Shown here piece after piece: positions 50,776 to 59,846 of a stretch of DNA of 64,000 bases. The translations under genes and the position numbers were made by a program. The notes beneath the pieces were generated by a model. It was not told the origin of the DNA, searched no databases, and was given only the letters and a program-made list of their open reading frames with translations. Each line of letters opens with the position of its first letter. The stretch's first letter is position 1. This DNA is from an uncultured Streptococcus sp. (lineage in GTDB: Bacteria; Bacillota; Bacilli; Lactobacillales; Streptococcaceae), in contig NZ_CAJPNR010000006.1 in the NCBI RefSeq assembly GCF_905372115.1, positions 1-64,000 on the forward strand, in the 5' to 3' direction.

Positions 50776-50801
50776 AATCCAAACAGTAATCTGTCTGGAT
50801 T
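50776..50801 (-). terminator. Terminator of the msm operon
   Basis: AATCCA.ACAG and CTGT.TGGATT form a stem with a 4-base loop. On the minus strand it is followed by TTTTTAC, 20 bases after the msmK stop codon. Confidence 0.8.
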
Positions 50802-50821
50802 ATTTTATAAGGAGCAATAGA

Positions 50822-51958
50822 TTAGAAAATATTGTCTTCCGTCTCAGCATCAAAGTAATGCGCCTTGTTTAGGTCGAAGCCAAGTTTAATACTGCTTCCG
50901 GTATTCATATGATCACGTGCATCAACTTTGGCAACAAACTCACTGCCACCAACCACACAGTAGAGGTGAGACTCCGCTCCAAGCAACTCAGAAACAGAAA
51001 TCTTCGCAGTTAGAACCGACTCAGGGAAGGTTTCCAGAAAGGCTGGTTCCATGTTGATATCTTCAGGACGAATACCAAAAATCAACTTATTGCCTTCATA
51101 GCCCTTCTCCCGCAACCCCTTAAGATTGCCCTCTGGGACTTGGAGACTGAAGTCTCTGTTTGGTCCGACAAGACGGCCATCTTCCAGTGTCACTTCAAAG
51201 AAGTTCATAGCTGGGCTACCAATGAAGCCGGCCACAAACTTATTTGCCGGATGCTTATAGACTTCCTGCGGTGTACCAATCTGCTCCACTCGTCCAATCG
51301 TTCCAGTTCCAGCAGGATTCTTGGTCGCTGACATGATAACGATACGATCCGCCAGAGTCATAGCTTCAGTCTGGTCATGGGTGACATAGATAGTTGTTGC
51401 CCCAATACGGCGGTGAATCTTGGCAATCTCCGCCCGCATAGAAACACGCAGCTTAGCATCCAAGTTAGACAGAGGCTCATCCATAAGGAAAACCTTTGCA
51501 TCCCGAACGATTGCGCGTCCCATAGCTACCCGCTGACGCTGACCACCAGACAAATCAGCTGGCTTACGCTGCAAGAATTCCTTCAAGCCCAGGATTTCTG
51601 CTGCTTCCTTGACCCGTTTTTCAATATCTTCCTTGCTGTACTTGCGCAGCTTGAGACCAAAGGCCATGTTGTCGTAGACAGTCATATGTGGATAAAGGGC
51701 ATAGTTCTGGAAGACCATGGCGATGTCGCGGTCTTTTGGCGCCACATCATTGACCACTGTACCGTCAATAGAGGCAGTTCCTTCTGTAATATCCTCCAAG
51801 CCTGCAATCATACGCAGTGTAGTTGATTTTCCGCAACCAGACGGACCAACGAATACGATAAATTCCTTGTCCTTGATATCTAGATTGAAGTCTTCCACTG
51901 AGTAGTGGTCGCTGTTGGGATATTTTTTATAGATATTTTTCAGATTTAATTCTACCAT
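50822..51958 (-). CDS. msmK: Sugar ABC transporter ATP-binding protein MsmK
   Basis: 378 residues, CUT1-type ATPase (UgpC/MalK-like). Walker A is GPSGCGKST (about 38-46), the signature is LSGGQRQR, and Walker B is VFLMDEPLSNLDAKLR, followed by a C-terminal TOBE/regulatory domain. It powers uptake through MsmEFG. In streptococci MsmK is often shared by several sugar importers, including those for maltodextrins. It is the last gene of the operon, 21 bases after gtfA. Confidence 0.94.
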   Translation of the reverse strand: MVELNLKNIYKKYPNSDHYSVEDFNLDIKDKEFIVFVGPSGCGKSTTLRMIAGLEDITEGTASIDGTVVNDVAPKDRDIAMVFQNYALYPHMTVYDNMAFGLKLRKYSKEDIEKRVKEAAEILGLKEFLQRKPADLSGGQRQRVAMGRAIVRDAKVFLMDEPLSNLDAKLRVSMRAEIAKIHRRIGATTIYVTHDQTEAMTLADRIVIMSATKNPAGTGTIGRVEQIGTPQEVYKHPANKFVAGFIGSPAMNFFEVTLEDGRLVGPNRDFSLQVPEGNLKGLREKGYEGNKLIFGIRPEDINMEPAFLETFPESVLTAKISVSELLGAESHLYCVVGGSEFVAKVDARDHMNTGSSIKLGFDLNKAHYFDAETEDNIF

Positions 51959-51979
51959 TCTTCTTCTCTTTTCTTATCT

Positions 51980-53425
51980 CTATTCAAAAGTGATAGCTTG
52001 GCCATTTTCACTAGCGCTATATGTCAATTCTTTGAGGTTAATAACTACTTGAGCTGTGACTGATTTATCTGCATTGCTACGGACAATCCGGAGGCTATTT
52101 TCATCCAATAGATTCACTTCAATAGTGCCATCTAGGTCAAAGGCAGCAGACTGGTTGCGGTAACTGAAAAGCTTGAGCAAGGCTTGCACAACTGGACGCT
52201 TGACTTCTTCAGCAATCTCCTCATTACTATAATAATGACGGTTGATATTGCGGCCTTCCTTAGTGTTTTCTAGCAGTTCAAGGTCATTTTTCCCAGCTAA
52301 GAAACCAACATAATAGACCTGTGGAATCCCTGGAGCAAAAGCCTGAATCAGACGACTGATGAAGTACTTCTTGTCGTCATCGCCCAAGGCTGAGTAGTAA
52401 GTCGAGTTAATCTGGTAAATGTCCAGATTATTATACTCAGCTGAGGAATACTTACGCTTGACATTAGCCCCGACCTTATATAGTTCATTGGTTGCAAAGT
52501 CAATTTCTTTATCAGTCAGAATATCCTTAACATCAACAACCCCAATACCATCGTGAGTGTCCAGTGTTGTGAATTGCTTCATAGGACTCATTTCCAGCCA
52601 CTTGACTAGACGCTCTGCTTTACCACTGTATAGAGAATAAAGAGTTACCATCGGTAGCGCAAAATCATAGACAAAGTAGCCATGCTCTGCAATCTTGAAC
52701 TGGATAGAATAATGCTCATGAATTTCTGGTAAAATATCCGTCCCAAACTCAGCCGCTTGCTGCTGGACTTTTTCTAATAGATCCCAGATTTCTGGCTCAA
52801 CAAAGAAATCATTGGTATCTAATTTTTTGACCGCATAGGCAAATGCATCTAAACGAATCAGATCACAGCCATGCTCTGACAGTTGACGCAATGTTTTCTT
52901 GATGAAATCATTAGTTACCTGACTGCGAACATCTAGATCAATCTGCTCTTCACCAAAGGTGTTCCACAGATACTCTGTGCTTCCATCTGCAAAGACGATT
53001 TCCTGCTTAGGTGCCCGATCCTTACGCTTATAAATCAAATCAACATCAGCTTGCGTCGGACGATTTTCTGGCCAAAACTTATCCCAGCTGAGAAAGAGGT
53101 CACGATACTCACTCTGATCCTTCTTTTCCTGAAAATCCTTATAATACTTGGACTGGCGTGAGATGTGGTTGATCATAAAGTCAAACATGAGATAATATTT
53201 CTCGCCCAGCTTTTCTACATCCTCCCAGTCACCAAAGGCTGAATCAACCTCTTCATAGTCTACTGGGGCGAATCCCCGGTCACCAGTTGATGTGAAGAAA
53301 GGGAGCAAATGCACTCCTCCAACAGCATCGCCAAAATGCTTTTCTAAATTGTCATATAAATCTTTTAAATTCTCCCCCAGGCTGTCTGAGTAAGTAATCA
53401 GCATGGTCTTATTTTGAATAGCCAT
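51980..53425 (-). CDS. gtfA: Sucrose phosphorylase
   Basis: 481 residues, GH13 subfamily 18, cytoplasmic. The N-terminal segment LITYSDSLGENLKDL and the RLDAFAYA, LPEIHEHY and DTHDGIGV motifs give the nucleophile Asp, acid/base Glu and third Asp. It phosphorolyses sucrose to glucose-1-phosphate and fructose, which saves ATP when sucrose is released from raffinose by the alpha-galactosidase of this operon. AGGAG precedes the ATG at 53425. A gap of 244 bases separates it from msmG. Confidence 0.95.
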   Translation of the reverse strand: MAIQNKTMLITYSDSLGENLKDLYDNLEKHFGDAVGGVHLLPFFTSTGDRGFAPVDYEEVDSAFGDWEDVEKLGEKYYLMFDFMINHISRQSKYYKDFQEKKDQSEYRDLFLSWDKFWPENRPTQADVDLIYKRKDRAPKQEIVFADGSTEYLWNTFGEEQIDLDVRSQVTNDFIKKTLRQLSEHGCDLIRLDAFAYAVKKLDTNDFFVEPEIWDLLEKVQQQAAEFGTDILPEIHEHYSIQFKIAEHGYFVYDFALPMVTLYSLYSGKAERLVKWLEMSPMKQFTTLDTHDGIGVVDVKDILTDKEIDFATNELYKVGANVKRKYSSAEYNNLDIYQINSTYYSALGDDDKKYFISRLIQAFAPGIPQVYYVGFLAGKNDLELLENTKEGRNINRHYYSNEEIAEEVKRPVVQALLKLFSYRNQSAAFDLDGTIEVNLLDENSLRIVRSNADKSVTAQVVINLKELTYSASENGQAITFE

Positions 53426-53669
53426 AGTCTTCTCCTCTAAAATCTTGTCTTCTATATCCTTTCCTAGCGGTTTTAGGTTTTCTGTCCCTTAGATCGGTTT
53501 CCACTCCAGTGCGCCTAATAGAACACGCCCTAAGCTCTGTGCGAAAGATGAATCTTCCAAGAAGCTAAAACTTCTTTTCTCAATCCCCTATTTTTCCACA
53601 GGCGTTACAAATTCAATAGTTTATGGATGTGGATGCCTTTGAGCTTTTTACAGTCTTTGTATCTTGAGC
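53426..53669. other. Gap between msmG and gtfA with nothing recognised
   Basis: This 244-base stretch has no open frame with a ribosome site, no clear terminator and no convincing promoter. It is longer than the 12-21 base gaps in the rest of the msm operon, so it could hold an internal promoter, a processing site or the remnant of a repeat. I see no feature that I can support. Confidence 0.4.
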
Positions 53670-54503
53670 TTACTTCACTGCCCCATTGCTCATTCCAGCA
53701 ATAATGTTGCGCTGGAAGATGAGATAGACGATAGTAATGGTGATAATCCCAACAACATAAGAAGCAAAGCTCGGTCCATAATCATTAAAGTATTGACCTG
53801 TGTAGTTATATTGGAAGAGTGGCAGAGTCCACATCTTGGAGTCTTTATTGAGTACCAAGAGAGGAAGCATGAAGTCATTCCAGAACCAGAGGGCATTGAT
53901 AATCATGGTTGTCGCATGCATGGGTTTCATCATAGGAAAGATAATCTTGAAATAAGTTGTAAACTTTCCAGCACCGTCAATTTCTGCTGCCTCATCCAGA
54001 CTGTCTGGAATGGAAATCTTAATGTAGCCTACATAGAGAAAGAGAGTCTGTGGAACAGCGTAAGCCAGATAGAGAATAATTAATCCCCAAGTGTTGGCTA
54101 GTCCTAGCTTACTCATCATAACTGTAATAGGAATCATGATAACTTGAAAAGGAACGAAAATCCCTAAAATCAAGAGCGTATACATAATACCAAAAGCTTT
54201 TTTCTTAGACATATTACGAGCGATAGAGTAAGCAGCCATGGGAATAAAAATCATGACAACAACCAAAGATAGAACCGTGATTACAATTGAATTCCAATAG
54301 TAGCCTCCGATACCATCAGCCAAAAGGCGTTGGAAATTTTCTAAAGTCGGTTGAGTCGGAAATCCGAAAAAATTATTAACGATGTCTTTGGTAGACTTAA
54401 AGGAACTGAATATCGTTGCTAAGAGTGGAATTAAAATGATAATAGATCCCAGTGTTAGCAAGATATATTTACTAAAATTAGCTTTTCTTTCTGCATTTTT
54501 CAT
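53670..54503 (-). CDS. msmG: Sugar ABC transporter permease MsmG
   Basis: 277 residues with six membrane segments and the EAA loop (DEAAEIDGAGKFTTYFKIIFPMMKP) that docks the ATPase. Carbohydrate CUT1 permease, MalG type. I use ATG 54503 (MKNAERKANF) with GAGGAG about ten bases upstream. An open frame to 54527 would overlap msmF. It pairs with MsmF to import raffinose, melibiose, isomaltosaccharides and related sugars in S. mutans. The substrate set here is inferred from that homology. Confidence 0.92.
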   Translation of the reverse strand: MKNAERKANFSKYILLTLGSIIILIPLLATIFSSFKSTKDIVNNFFGFPTQPTLENFQRLLADGIGGYYWNSIVITVLSLVVVMIFIPMAAYSIARNMSKKKAFGIMYTLLILGIFVPFQVIMIPITVMMSKLGLANTWGLIILYLAYAVPQTLFLYVGYIKISIPDSLDEAAEIDGAGKFTTYFKIIFPMMKPMHATTMIINALWFWNDFMLPLLVLNKDSKMWTLPLFQYNYTGQYFNDYGPSFASYVVGIITITIVYLIFQRNIIAGMSNGAVK

Positions 54504-54516
54504 CGGGCTTCTCCTC

Positions 54517-55383
54517 TTAGATTTCAAATTTCTTAGATACTCTCAACTGGATAATAGAAATAACCGCAATCAAGAGAAACAAGATAACAGCAATGGCATT
54601 GGCATAACCAAATTGATTGCTCTTAAAAGCATAGTTGTATACCAGAAGTCCTAGAGAGGTGGTCGCATTATTCGGACCGCCGCCTGTCATGGCAAAGACC
54701 TGGTCAAATGCTGTCAAACCACCTTTTAGAGCCAAGATAAAGACCATGGAAACGCTTGGTAGGAGATAAGGAAGTTCCACCTTCCAAAAAATTTGTTTGC
54801 TGCTAGCTCCATCAATTCGAGCTGCTTCTGTAATCTCAGTCGGGATAGACTGAAGACCAGCTAGGAAGATGATAATAGGCATGGCTACCCCTTGCCAAAG
54901 CAAGACGAAGATTGCTGCAAAGATTGCACCGCCATTCGTTCCTAGAAGGCTGGTTTTAAGAAATTCAATTCCTAAGGTATTCCCTATAGCTGGCAATCCG
55001 TAGTTGAAAAGTTGCTTAAAGATAAGAGCCACAGTCAATCCAGATAGGACAGCGGGGAAGAAAAACCAAGCTCGGAAGAAAGTCTTTCCCTTTATCTTCG
55101 AGTTGAGAGCTCGTGCTATCCAGATTCCCAGCATAATCTCACCAACCACCATACAAATAGTAATGATCAATGTAAAGCCTATCGCGTTCATAAACTTAGG
55201 ATCGCTCATGAGAAGCATAAAGTTATTAAGTCCGACAAACTTATAATTATAGGTCAAACCAGTCCAGTTTGTCAGGCTGTAGAAGGCACCTTGAAACATG
55301 GGCACATAGAAGAATACAGCCTGTAGTACAAGGGGAACAAGGACAAAGAGCCAGCCCCAATATTTCTCAATCAATTTTTTCAT
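54517..55383 (-). CDS. msmF: Sugar ABC transporter permease MsmF
   Basis: 288 residues with six membrane segments and an EAA loop (TEAARIDGASSKQIFWKVELPYLLP). CUT1 permease, MalF-like short form. It starts 13 bases after the msmE stop codon and ends 13 bases before msmG, so the three are one translational unit. With MsmG it forms the membrane channel of the multiple-sugar importer. Confidence 0.92.
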   Translation of the reverse strand: MKKLIEKYWGWLFVLVPLVLQAVFFYVPMFQGAFYSLTNWTGLTYNYKFVGLNNFMLLMSDPKFMNAIGFTLIITICMVVGEIMLGIWIARALNSKIKGKTFFRAWFFFPAVLSGLTVALIFKQLFNYGLPAIGNTLGIEFLKTSLLGTNGGAIFAAIFVLLWQGVAMPIIIFLAGLQSIPTEITEAARIDGASSKQIFWKVELPYLLPSVSMVFILALKGGLTAFDQVFAMTGGGPNNATTSLGLLVYNYAFKSNQFGYANAIAVILFLLIAVISIIQLRVSKKFEI

Positions 55384-55396
55384 AGTAGATCTACTC

Positions 55397-56656
55397 CTAC
55401 TCTACGTCTGCTTTCATCGGATTGAAGAAGGCATTTAGTGCTTTCGCCATATCCTCTTTGTCTCCAGTTGTAATATAATTCCCAGTCAAGGTATAAAAAT
55501 CACTTTCACTGGTCCAGTCTTGAGCCAGCCAAACGAGGTGTCGATCTGTAAATGCTAGTTCAGCAAGACCGGCTAGCGGTGCATCTGAACCAGCTTCCTT
55601 GACACCTTCAATAGCTGTTGGTGAGCCGTCCACATCATAATATTTCTGCATAACTTCTGGACGTGACATATATTCAACAAAAGCATTGGCTTCTTTCTTG
55701 TGCTTACTACTTGACGAGATAGACCAAGCTAGGTCTCCTGCTCCAATGGTCAAGCTTTGTCCTTTTTGCTTTCCAGGGAAAGGAAAAGTTCCAACATTAA
55801 ACTTAGGATCTTGCGCATTGATTGCTGTGATAGCCCAAGAGCCATTTGGAGTCATCAGGGCATCGCCCCTAGCAAAGGCACCGACAACATCAGTATAGCC
55901 TGCTCCCTGCCAGTTGGTTTGCATGGCTCCTTTTTTGCGGAATAAATCTAACAGCCTGAAATCATCTTTAAGCACTGAATCTGAAGACTTAATGGCATTT
56001 GGCTTGGAAAAACGTAGGTAATCATTCGCTTCCTTACCGCCACCTGTTGCAGTGGCAAGAGCTAACTGATGATAACCATTCAAGGTCCAAGTATCTGCTC
56101 CTGCAATGGCAAAAGGCGTTTCTCCTTTTGCTATAATCGTATCAACTAATTCCTCAAATTCCTCCCAAGTCTCTGGAACTTTCAATCCCAGTTCTTTAAA
56201 TTTATCTTTGTTGTAATAGATACCATAAGCATTAGCAGTATAAGGAATATTGTAAATTTTCCCGTCAATCGCATATTTATCTGCGTAATGATTCTTAACT
56301 CGCTTGAGATAATCTTTATTAGATAAATCTTCAAAGTACCCAGCCTTAGCCCATTCTTGCAATTCAATAGACTGGGGATAGATATTGACAACATCTGGGA
56401 TATCTCCAGCCAGAACGCGCGTTTTGAGTACTTCCCCAGCATTAGGAACGTTTACCACTTTCACATGCACATTCGGATTTTCTTTTTCGAAGTCTTTGGC
56501 AATCTCACGAAGGGTATCAACCATTTCACCCTTCTGATTGAAATACTCAATCGTTACCTTACCATCTGTTGACTCCCCTTGGCTACTGCAAGCTGACAGC
56601 CCCAAAAGGGACAGTCCTGTAATAGCAGCTAAGCTCATCTTTTTATACCATTTCAT
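55397..56656 (-). CDS. msmE: Sugar-binding lipoprotein MsmE
   Basis: 419 residues, family 1 extracellular solute-binding protein. The lipobox LSAC has Cys23 as the lipidated residue. The GDIPDVVNIYPQ segment and the later NGSWAI and WLAQDW segments are typical of oligosaccharide-binding proteins. It captures alpha-galactosides outside the cell and delivers them to MsmFG. It starts 12 bases after aga, whose product would cut the imported sugars. Confidence 0.93.
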   Translation of the reverse strand: MKWYKKMSLAAITGLSLLGLSACSSQGESTDGKVTIEYFNQKGEMVDTLREIAKDFEKENPNVHVKVVNVPNAGEVLKTRVLAGDIPDVVNIYPQSIELQEWAKAGYFEDLSNKDYLKRVKNHYADKYAIDGKIYNIPYTANAYGIYYNKDKFKELGLKVPETWEEFEELVDTIIAKGETPFAIAGADTWTLNGYHQLALATATGGGKEANDYLRFSKPNAIKSSDSVLKDDFRLLDLFRKKGAMQTNWQGAGYTDVVGAFARGDALMTPNGSWAITAINAQDPKFNVGTFPFPGKQKGQSLTIGAGDLAWSISSSSKHKKEANAFVEYMSRPEVMQKYYDVDGSPTAIEGVKEAGSDAPLAGLAELAFTDRHLVWLAQDWTSESDFYTLTGNYITTGDKEDMAKALNAFFNPMKADVE

Positions 56657-56668
56657 GGTCTAGCCTCC

Positions 56669-58831
56669 TTATTTTTTTATAAAATGCAACTGTCTGCTAA
56701 GATAATCTCCTTGCGGAAGATTCATAGTGATACCAGCATACATGAGTTCTGCACCTGAGTAAACTGCGCCATTTCCCTGCAGCTCATAAAGCCCTTCTTC
56801 TTCTAAGTCTTTTAGTTTCAAGGTTGTTTCCATCGTTTCCACAACTGATAAGACTCGGACATATGTTACAATCGTTTGATCTTCATAGTTAAATTGAACT
56901 GCTGCTTCATTGGAGCCAACATCTGGATTGATTAGCCTATACTGACGTCCTAGCTGGACCACTGGCCGTAATTCTTTATACAACTTCACCTGGTCTGCAA
57001 TCGCCGCTTTCTCTTCATCTGATAGACTAGTCAAATCAAGCTCATACCCCAGATTTCCCATCATAGCCACATGACCACGAGTTGCCAACGGAGTAATTCG
57101 TCCCATCTGATGATTAGGCACTGCCGACACATGGGCACCCATTGAAATAGTCGGATAAAGATAAGAAGACCCATATTGGATTGGCAAACGAGCTATGGCA
57201 TCGGTATTATCACTAGCCCAGACTTGAGGGAAATACCGCATCATACCAAGATCATTTCGTCCACCACCACCTGAGCAGGACTCAAAGAGAATATTCTCAT
57301 ATTTCTCTGTCAAATATTTTACAATTTCATAAAGCCCCAAGATATACTTATGCGACTGCATTTTGCTCGCCAGATAGTTAGTGCCATTCCCAAGATTGGT
57401 AATATTACGATTCATATCCCATTTTATGTAGTCAATATCGTGCTGACTTAATAACTGATCCAGTGTTTCTTTGATATATGCTACCACATCTGGATTAGCA
57501 TAATCCAATACGAGTTGATTGCGAGAGTAAGTATGATCCCGATCAGGTACTTGAATAGCCCAGTCTGGATGTGCCCGATAAAGCTGACTGTCTACGGAAA
57601 TCATTTCTGGCTCAACCCATAAACCAAATTGCAATCCTCTGCTATGAACTTCTGCTATGAGCTCTGTCAAACTGCCACCTAGCTTATTTTCATTGACAAA
57701 CCAGTCGCCCAGAGCCCGATTATCATCAAAACGGTTGCCAAACCAGCCATCATCGAGAACAAAGAGCTCAATACCAACTTTCTGTGCCTCATCTGCTAAC
57801 TCTAGCAACTTCTCTTTTTTGAAATCAAAGTAAGTTGCTTCCCAGTTATTGATTAGAATTGGCCGCTCTCGCTTCGCAAAAGCTTTCGGAATGATATGCT
57901 CTTGAACAAAAGCTTGGCTCTCATGACTAAGACCAGTCAAACCCTGAGCCGAATAATTCAACAGAGCAACAGGACTATAGAAAGTCTGCCCCGCTTCCAG
58001 TTTCCAAGCAAAGTTATCTTCATTGATACCGATACCTAGCCGAACTTCACTCAACTGATTTTGCTGAATCCAAGCTTCAAAGTTTCCGCTATAAAGGAGC
58101 TGAATTGCCCAAACTTGACCAGCCTCTTCCGTCGTTTCACTATCACAAAGGATAAGGCTTGGAGTCTGCGCGTGACCAGAAGCTCCTCGGTTAGAAGCTA
58201 TTTTAAAAATTCCCTGTTCTAGCTTGTGACGACGAACTGTTTTTTCCCTAGCATAAGCTCCCTGTAAACTAATCACATCATAAGTACCTGCCGGCAAATC
58301 TGCCATTAAGCTCAAGTTCTTATGTATGACTGCTGTCTCTCTACCGATATTTTCCAGCTTAGTAAAGGTTGCAATGGTATTGCTATCCTCAAAAGCTGTG
58401 TAATAGAGAGTGAGGCGTAAATGAGCTACTGTATCCTCTAAAATAAAGGCCAGTGTTTCTGCATCTTCTGTACTGTGAGGACTAGGCAATCCTGAAACTT
58501 CCAAACCTCCCTTAATCAGCTGACTCTCAACAAACCGAAAATCTGTCACTTCATTATTAGCATGTTGGACTTGCAGAGAAGGTTGCCGGAAGTCTCCTAA
58601 ACCATGCTGCCCCAAAACCTGCCGCTGGGTATCTAAGCTAAAACTCCGCTCATTCGACCTCGGATTACCAGAAAAAGCATGATCTCGCTCAAATACTGTA
58701 TTGGAAAAATGATAGGATTCGATTTTTCTGCCTAAGTGTTTAAGCAAAAGGTAGCCATCCCTTTCCTCAATGATAAGACTAGAATTTTTTGTATTGATGT
58801 AGAATAGATGCTTGTCTATTTTTATAGCCAT
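56669..58831 (-). CDS. aga: Alpha-galactosidase (GH36)
   Basis: 720 residues, full length for bacterial GH36 enzymes. The catalytic motifs are visible: nucleophile Asp in YIKWDMNRNI and acid/base Asp in the VWASDNTDA segment, together with the LFESCSGGGGRND motif. No signal peptide is present, so it works in the cytoplasm on melibiose, raffinose and stachyose brought in by MsmEFGK. It is the first gene of the operon, divergent from msmR, and a cre site lies between them. Confidence 0.96.
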   Translation of the reverse strand: MAIKIDKHLFYINTKNSSLIIEERDGYLLLKHLGRKIESYHFSNTVFERDHAFSGNPRSNERSFSLDTQRQVLGQHGLGDFRQPSLQVQHANNEVTDFRFVESQLIKGGLEVSGLPSPHSTEDAETLAFILEDTVAHLRLTLYYTAFEDSNTIATFTKLENIGRETAVIHKNLSLMADLPAGTYDVISLQGAYAREKTVRRHKLEQGIFKIASNRGASGHAQTPSLILCDSETTEEAGQVWAIQLLYSGNFEAWIQQNQLSEVRLGIGINEDNFAWKLEAGQTFYSPVALLNYSAQGLTGLSHESQAFVQEHIIPKAFAKRERPILINNWEATYFDFKKEKLLELADEAQKVGIELFVLDDGWFGNRFDDNRALGDWFVNENKLGGSLTELIAEVHSRGLQFGLWVEPEMISVDSQLYRAHPDWAIQVPDRDHTYSRNQLVLDYANPDVVAYIKETLDQLLSQHDIDYIKWDMNRNITNLGNGTNYLASKMQSHKYILGLYEIVKYLTEKYENILFESCSGGGGRNDLGMMRYFPQVWASDNTDAIARLPIQYGSSYLYPTISMGAHVSAVPNHQMGRITPLATRGHVAMMGNLGYELDLTSLSDEEKAAIADQVKLYKELRPVVQLGRQYRLINPDVGSNEAAVQFNYEDQTIVTYVRVLSVVETMETTLKLKDLEEEGLYELQGNGAVYSGAELMYAGITMNLPQGDYLSRQLHFIKK

Positions 58832-58850
58832 TTCTGAACCTCCATATTTA

Positions 58851-58919
58851 CTAATATTTTACCTCATGAAATCGCTTTCTAAAATAGAATTATGTTAGGG
58901 AAATATGGTAAAATGTTAG
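58851..58919. promoter_or_regulatory. Inverted repeat and AraC-type direct repeats in the aga-msmR divergent region
   Basis: CTAATATTTTACC (58851-58863) and GGTAAAATGTTAG (58907-58919) are near-perfect inverted copies. In addition ATGTTAGG occurs at 58892-58899 and again at 58913-58920, 21 bp apart, the two-helical-turn spacing usual for AraC-family activators. These are candidate MsmR sites. The similarity of the TTTACTAA half to the GalR palindrome is also noted. Confidence 0.5.
58867..58880. promoter_or_regulatory. cre site in the aga-msmR promoter region
   Basis: TGAAATCGCTTTCT matches the CcpA consensus TGWAANCGNTNNCW at every position. It would put the operon under glucose repression. 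Confidence 0.75.
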
Positions 58920-58933
58920 GTAGGAGGCAAAAT

Positions 58934-59764
58934 ATGCTCGTTTTTTCAGAATACCAAACAGGAACAATTGATCTCTCACTTAGCTTCTACGGTTATGAAG
59001 AGTGCACACCTAGCTACTCTTTTGGACCAGCTATTAGAGATACCTACGTTCTTCACTACATTACCAAAGGGAAAGGTCAATTTCATTACAAAGGAAAAAT
59101 TGTCGATTTAAAAACTGGAGATCTCTTTCTGCTCAAGCCAAATGAACTTACCTTTTATCAGGCTGACAAAGAAGAACCTTGGTCCTACTACTGGCTGGGA
59201 ATGACTGGCGGAAGGGTTTATGACTACTTCAATCACTCTCAGATTGCCGAAGACTGCTACCTACTTGCTAATCAGGAACGAAAAACAGATAGGATTGGGA
59301 AAATTGTTGGGAACTTGGTTTACTTCGCTGAGCAGACCAAATCTAACCAACTAGCTCAACTCCACATTATGGGCCAACTTTATGAACTCATCTTTCACTT
59401 GGGCAGCGTTGCCTATAAGCCCCAAGCAAATACCCTATCTGCAAGCCAGCAACTCTATCTAGCCTGCAAGCAGATAATTGACACTCAATATCCCAATCCT
59501 AACCTCAGCATTCAAGATATGGCAATTAAGTTGTCCGTTCATCGCAGCTATCTAACAACCATTTTCAAGGAGGAGCATCAAAGCTCACCTAAAGAATATC
59601 TGGAATATGTCCGAATGCATCGAGCTAAACAACTCCTCAAAAGCACCCGTGAGCCTGTCCAATTTATCGCCTATTCTGTCGGTTTCTCAGATCCCCTTTA
59701 CTTTTCAAAGGCTTTTAAAAAATATTTTGGCTTTTCACCAAGCTCATTTCGAGAACAAAGTTAA
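58934..59764 (+). CDS. msmR: AraC-family activator of the msm operon
   Basis: 276 residues. An N-terminal cupin-type sugar-sensing domain (about 10-150, with YITKGKGQFHYKGK and LLKPNELTFYQ) is followed by a C-terminal double helix-turn-helix (about 180-275, IQDMAIKLSVHRSYLTTIFK and FIAYSVGFSDPLYFSKAFKK). It activates aga-msmEFG-gtfA-msmK in S. mutans when the inducing sugar is present. I place the start at ATG 58934 with AGGAGG seven bases upstream. The frame from 58892 would include the binding repeats. Confidence 0.93.
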   Translation: MLVFSEYQTGTIDLSLSFYGYEECTPSYSFGPAIRDTYVLHYITKGKGQFHYKGKIVDLKTGDLFLLKPNELTFYQADKEEPWSYYWLGMTGGRVYDYFNHSQIAEDCYLLANQERKTDRIGKIVGNLVYFAEQTKSNQLAQLHIMGQLYELIFHLGSVAYKPQANTLSASQQLYLACKQIIDTQYPNPNLSIQDMAIKLSVHRSYLTTIFKEEHQSSPKEYLEYVRMHRAKQLLKSTREPVQFIAYSVGFSDPLYFSKAFKKYFGFSPSSFREQS

Positions 59765-59766
59765 GT

Positions 59767-59811
59767 TTTACTAAACATATCTTTGTTATTTACTAATTTT
59801 TGAGTTATAAT
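59767..59811 (+). promoter_or_regulatory. galR promoter with GalR-like half sites
   Basis: TTGTTA (59783-59788) and TATAAT (59806-59811) are 17 bp apart. TTTTACTAAAC (59767-59777) lies before the -35 and TTTACTAATTT (59789-59799) fills the spacer. Both resemble half of the galK palindrome, so autorepression is likely. Confidence 0.65.
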
Positions 59812-59846
59812 TTATGTAGACAGTAAATTAAAAAGGACCAAATCAA

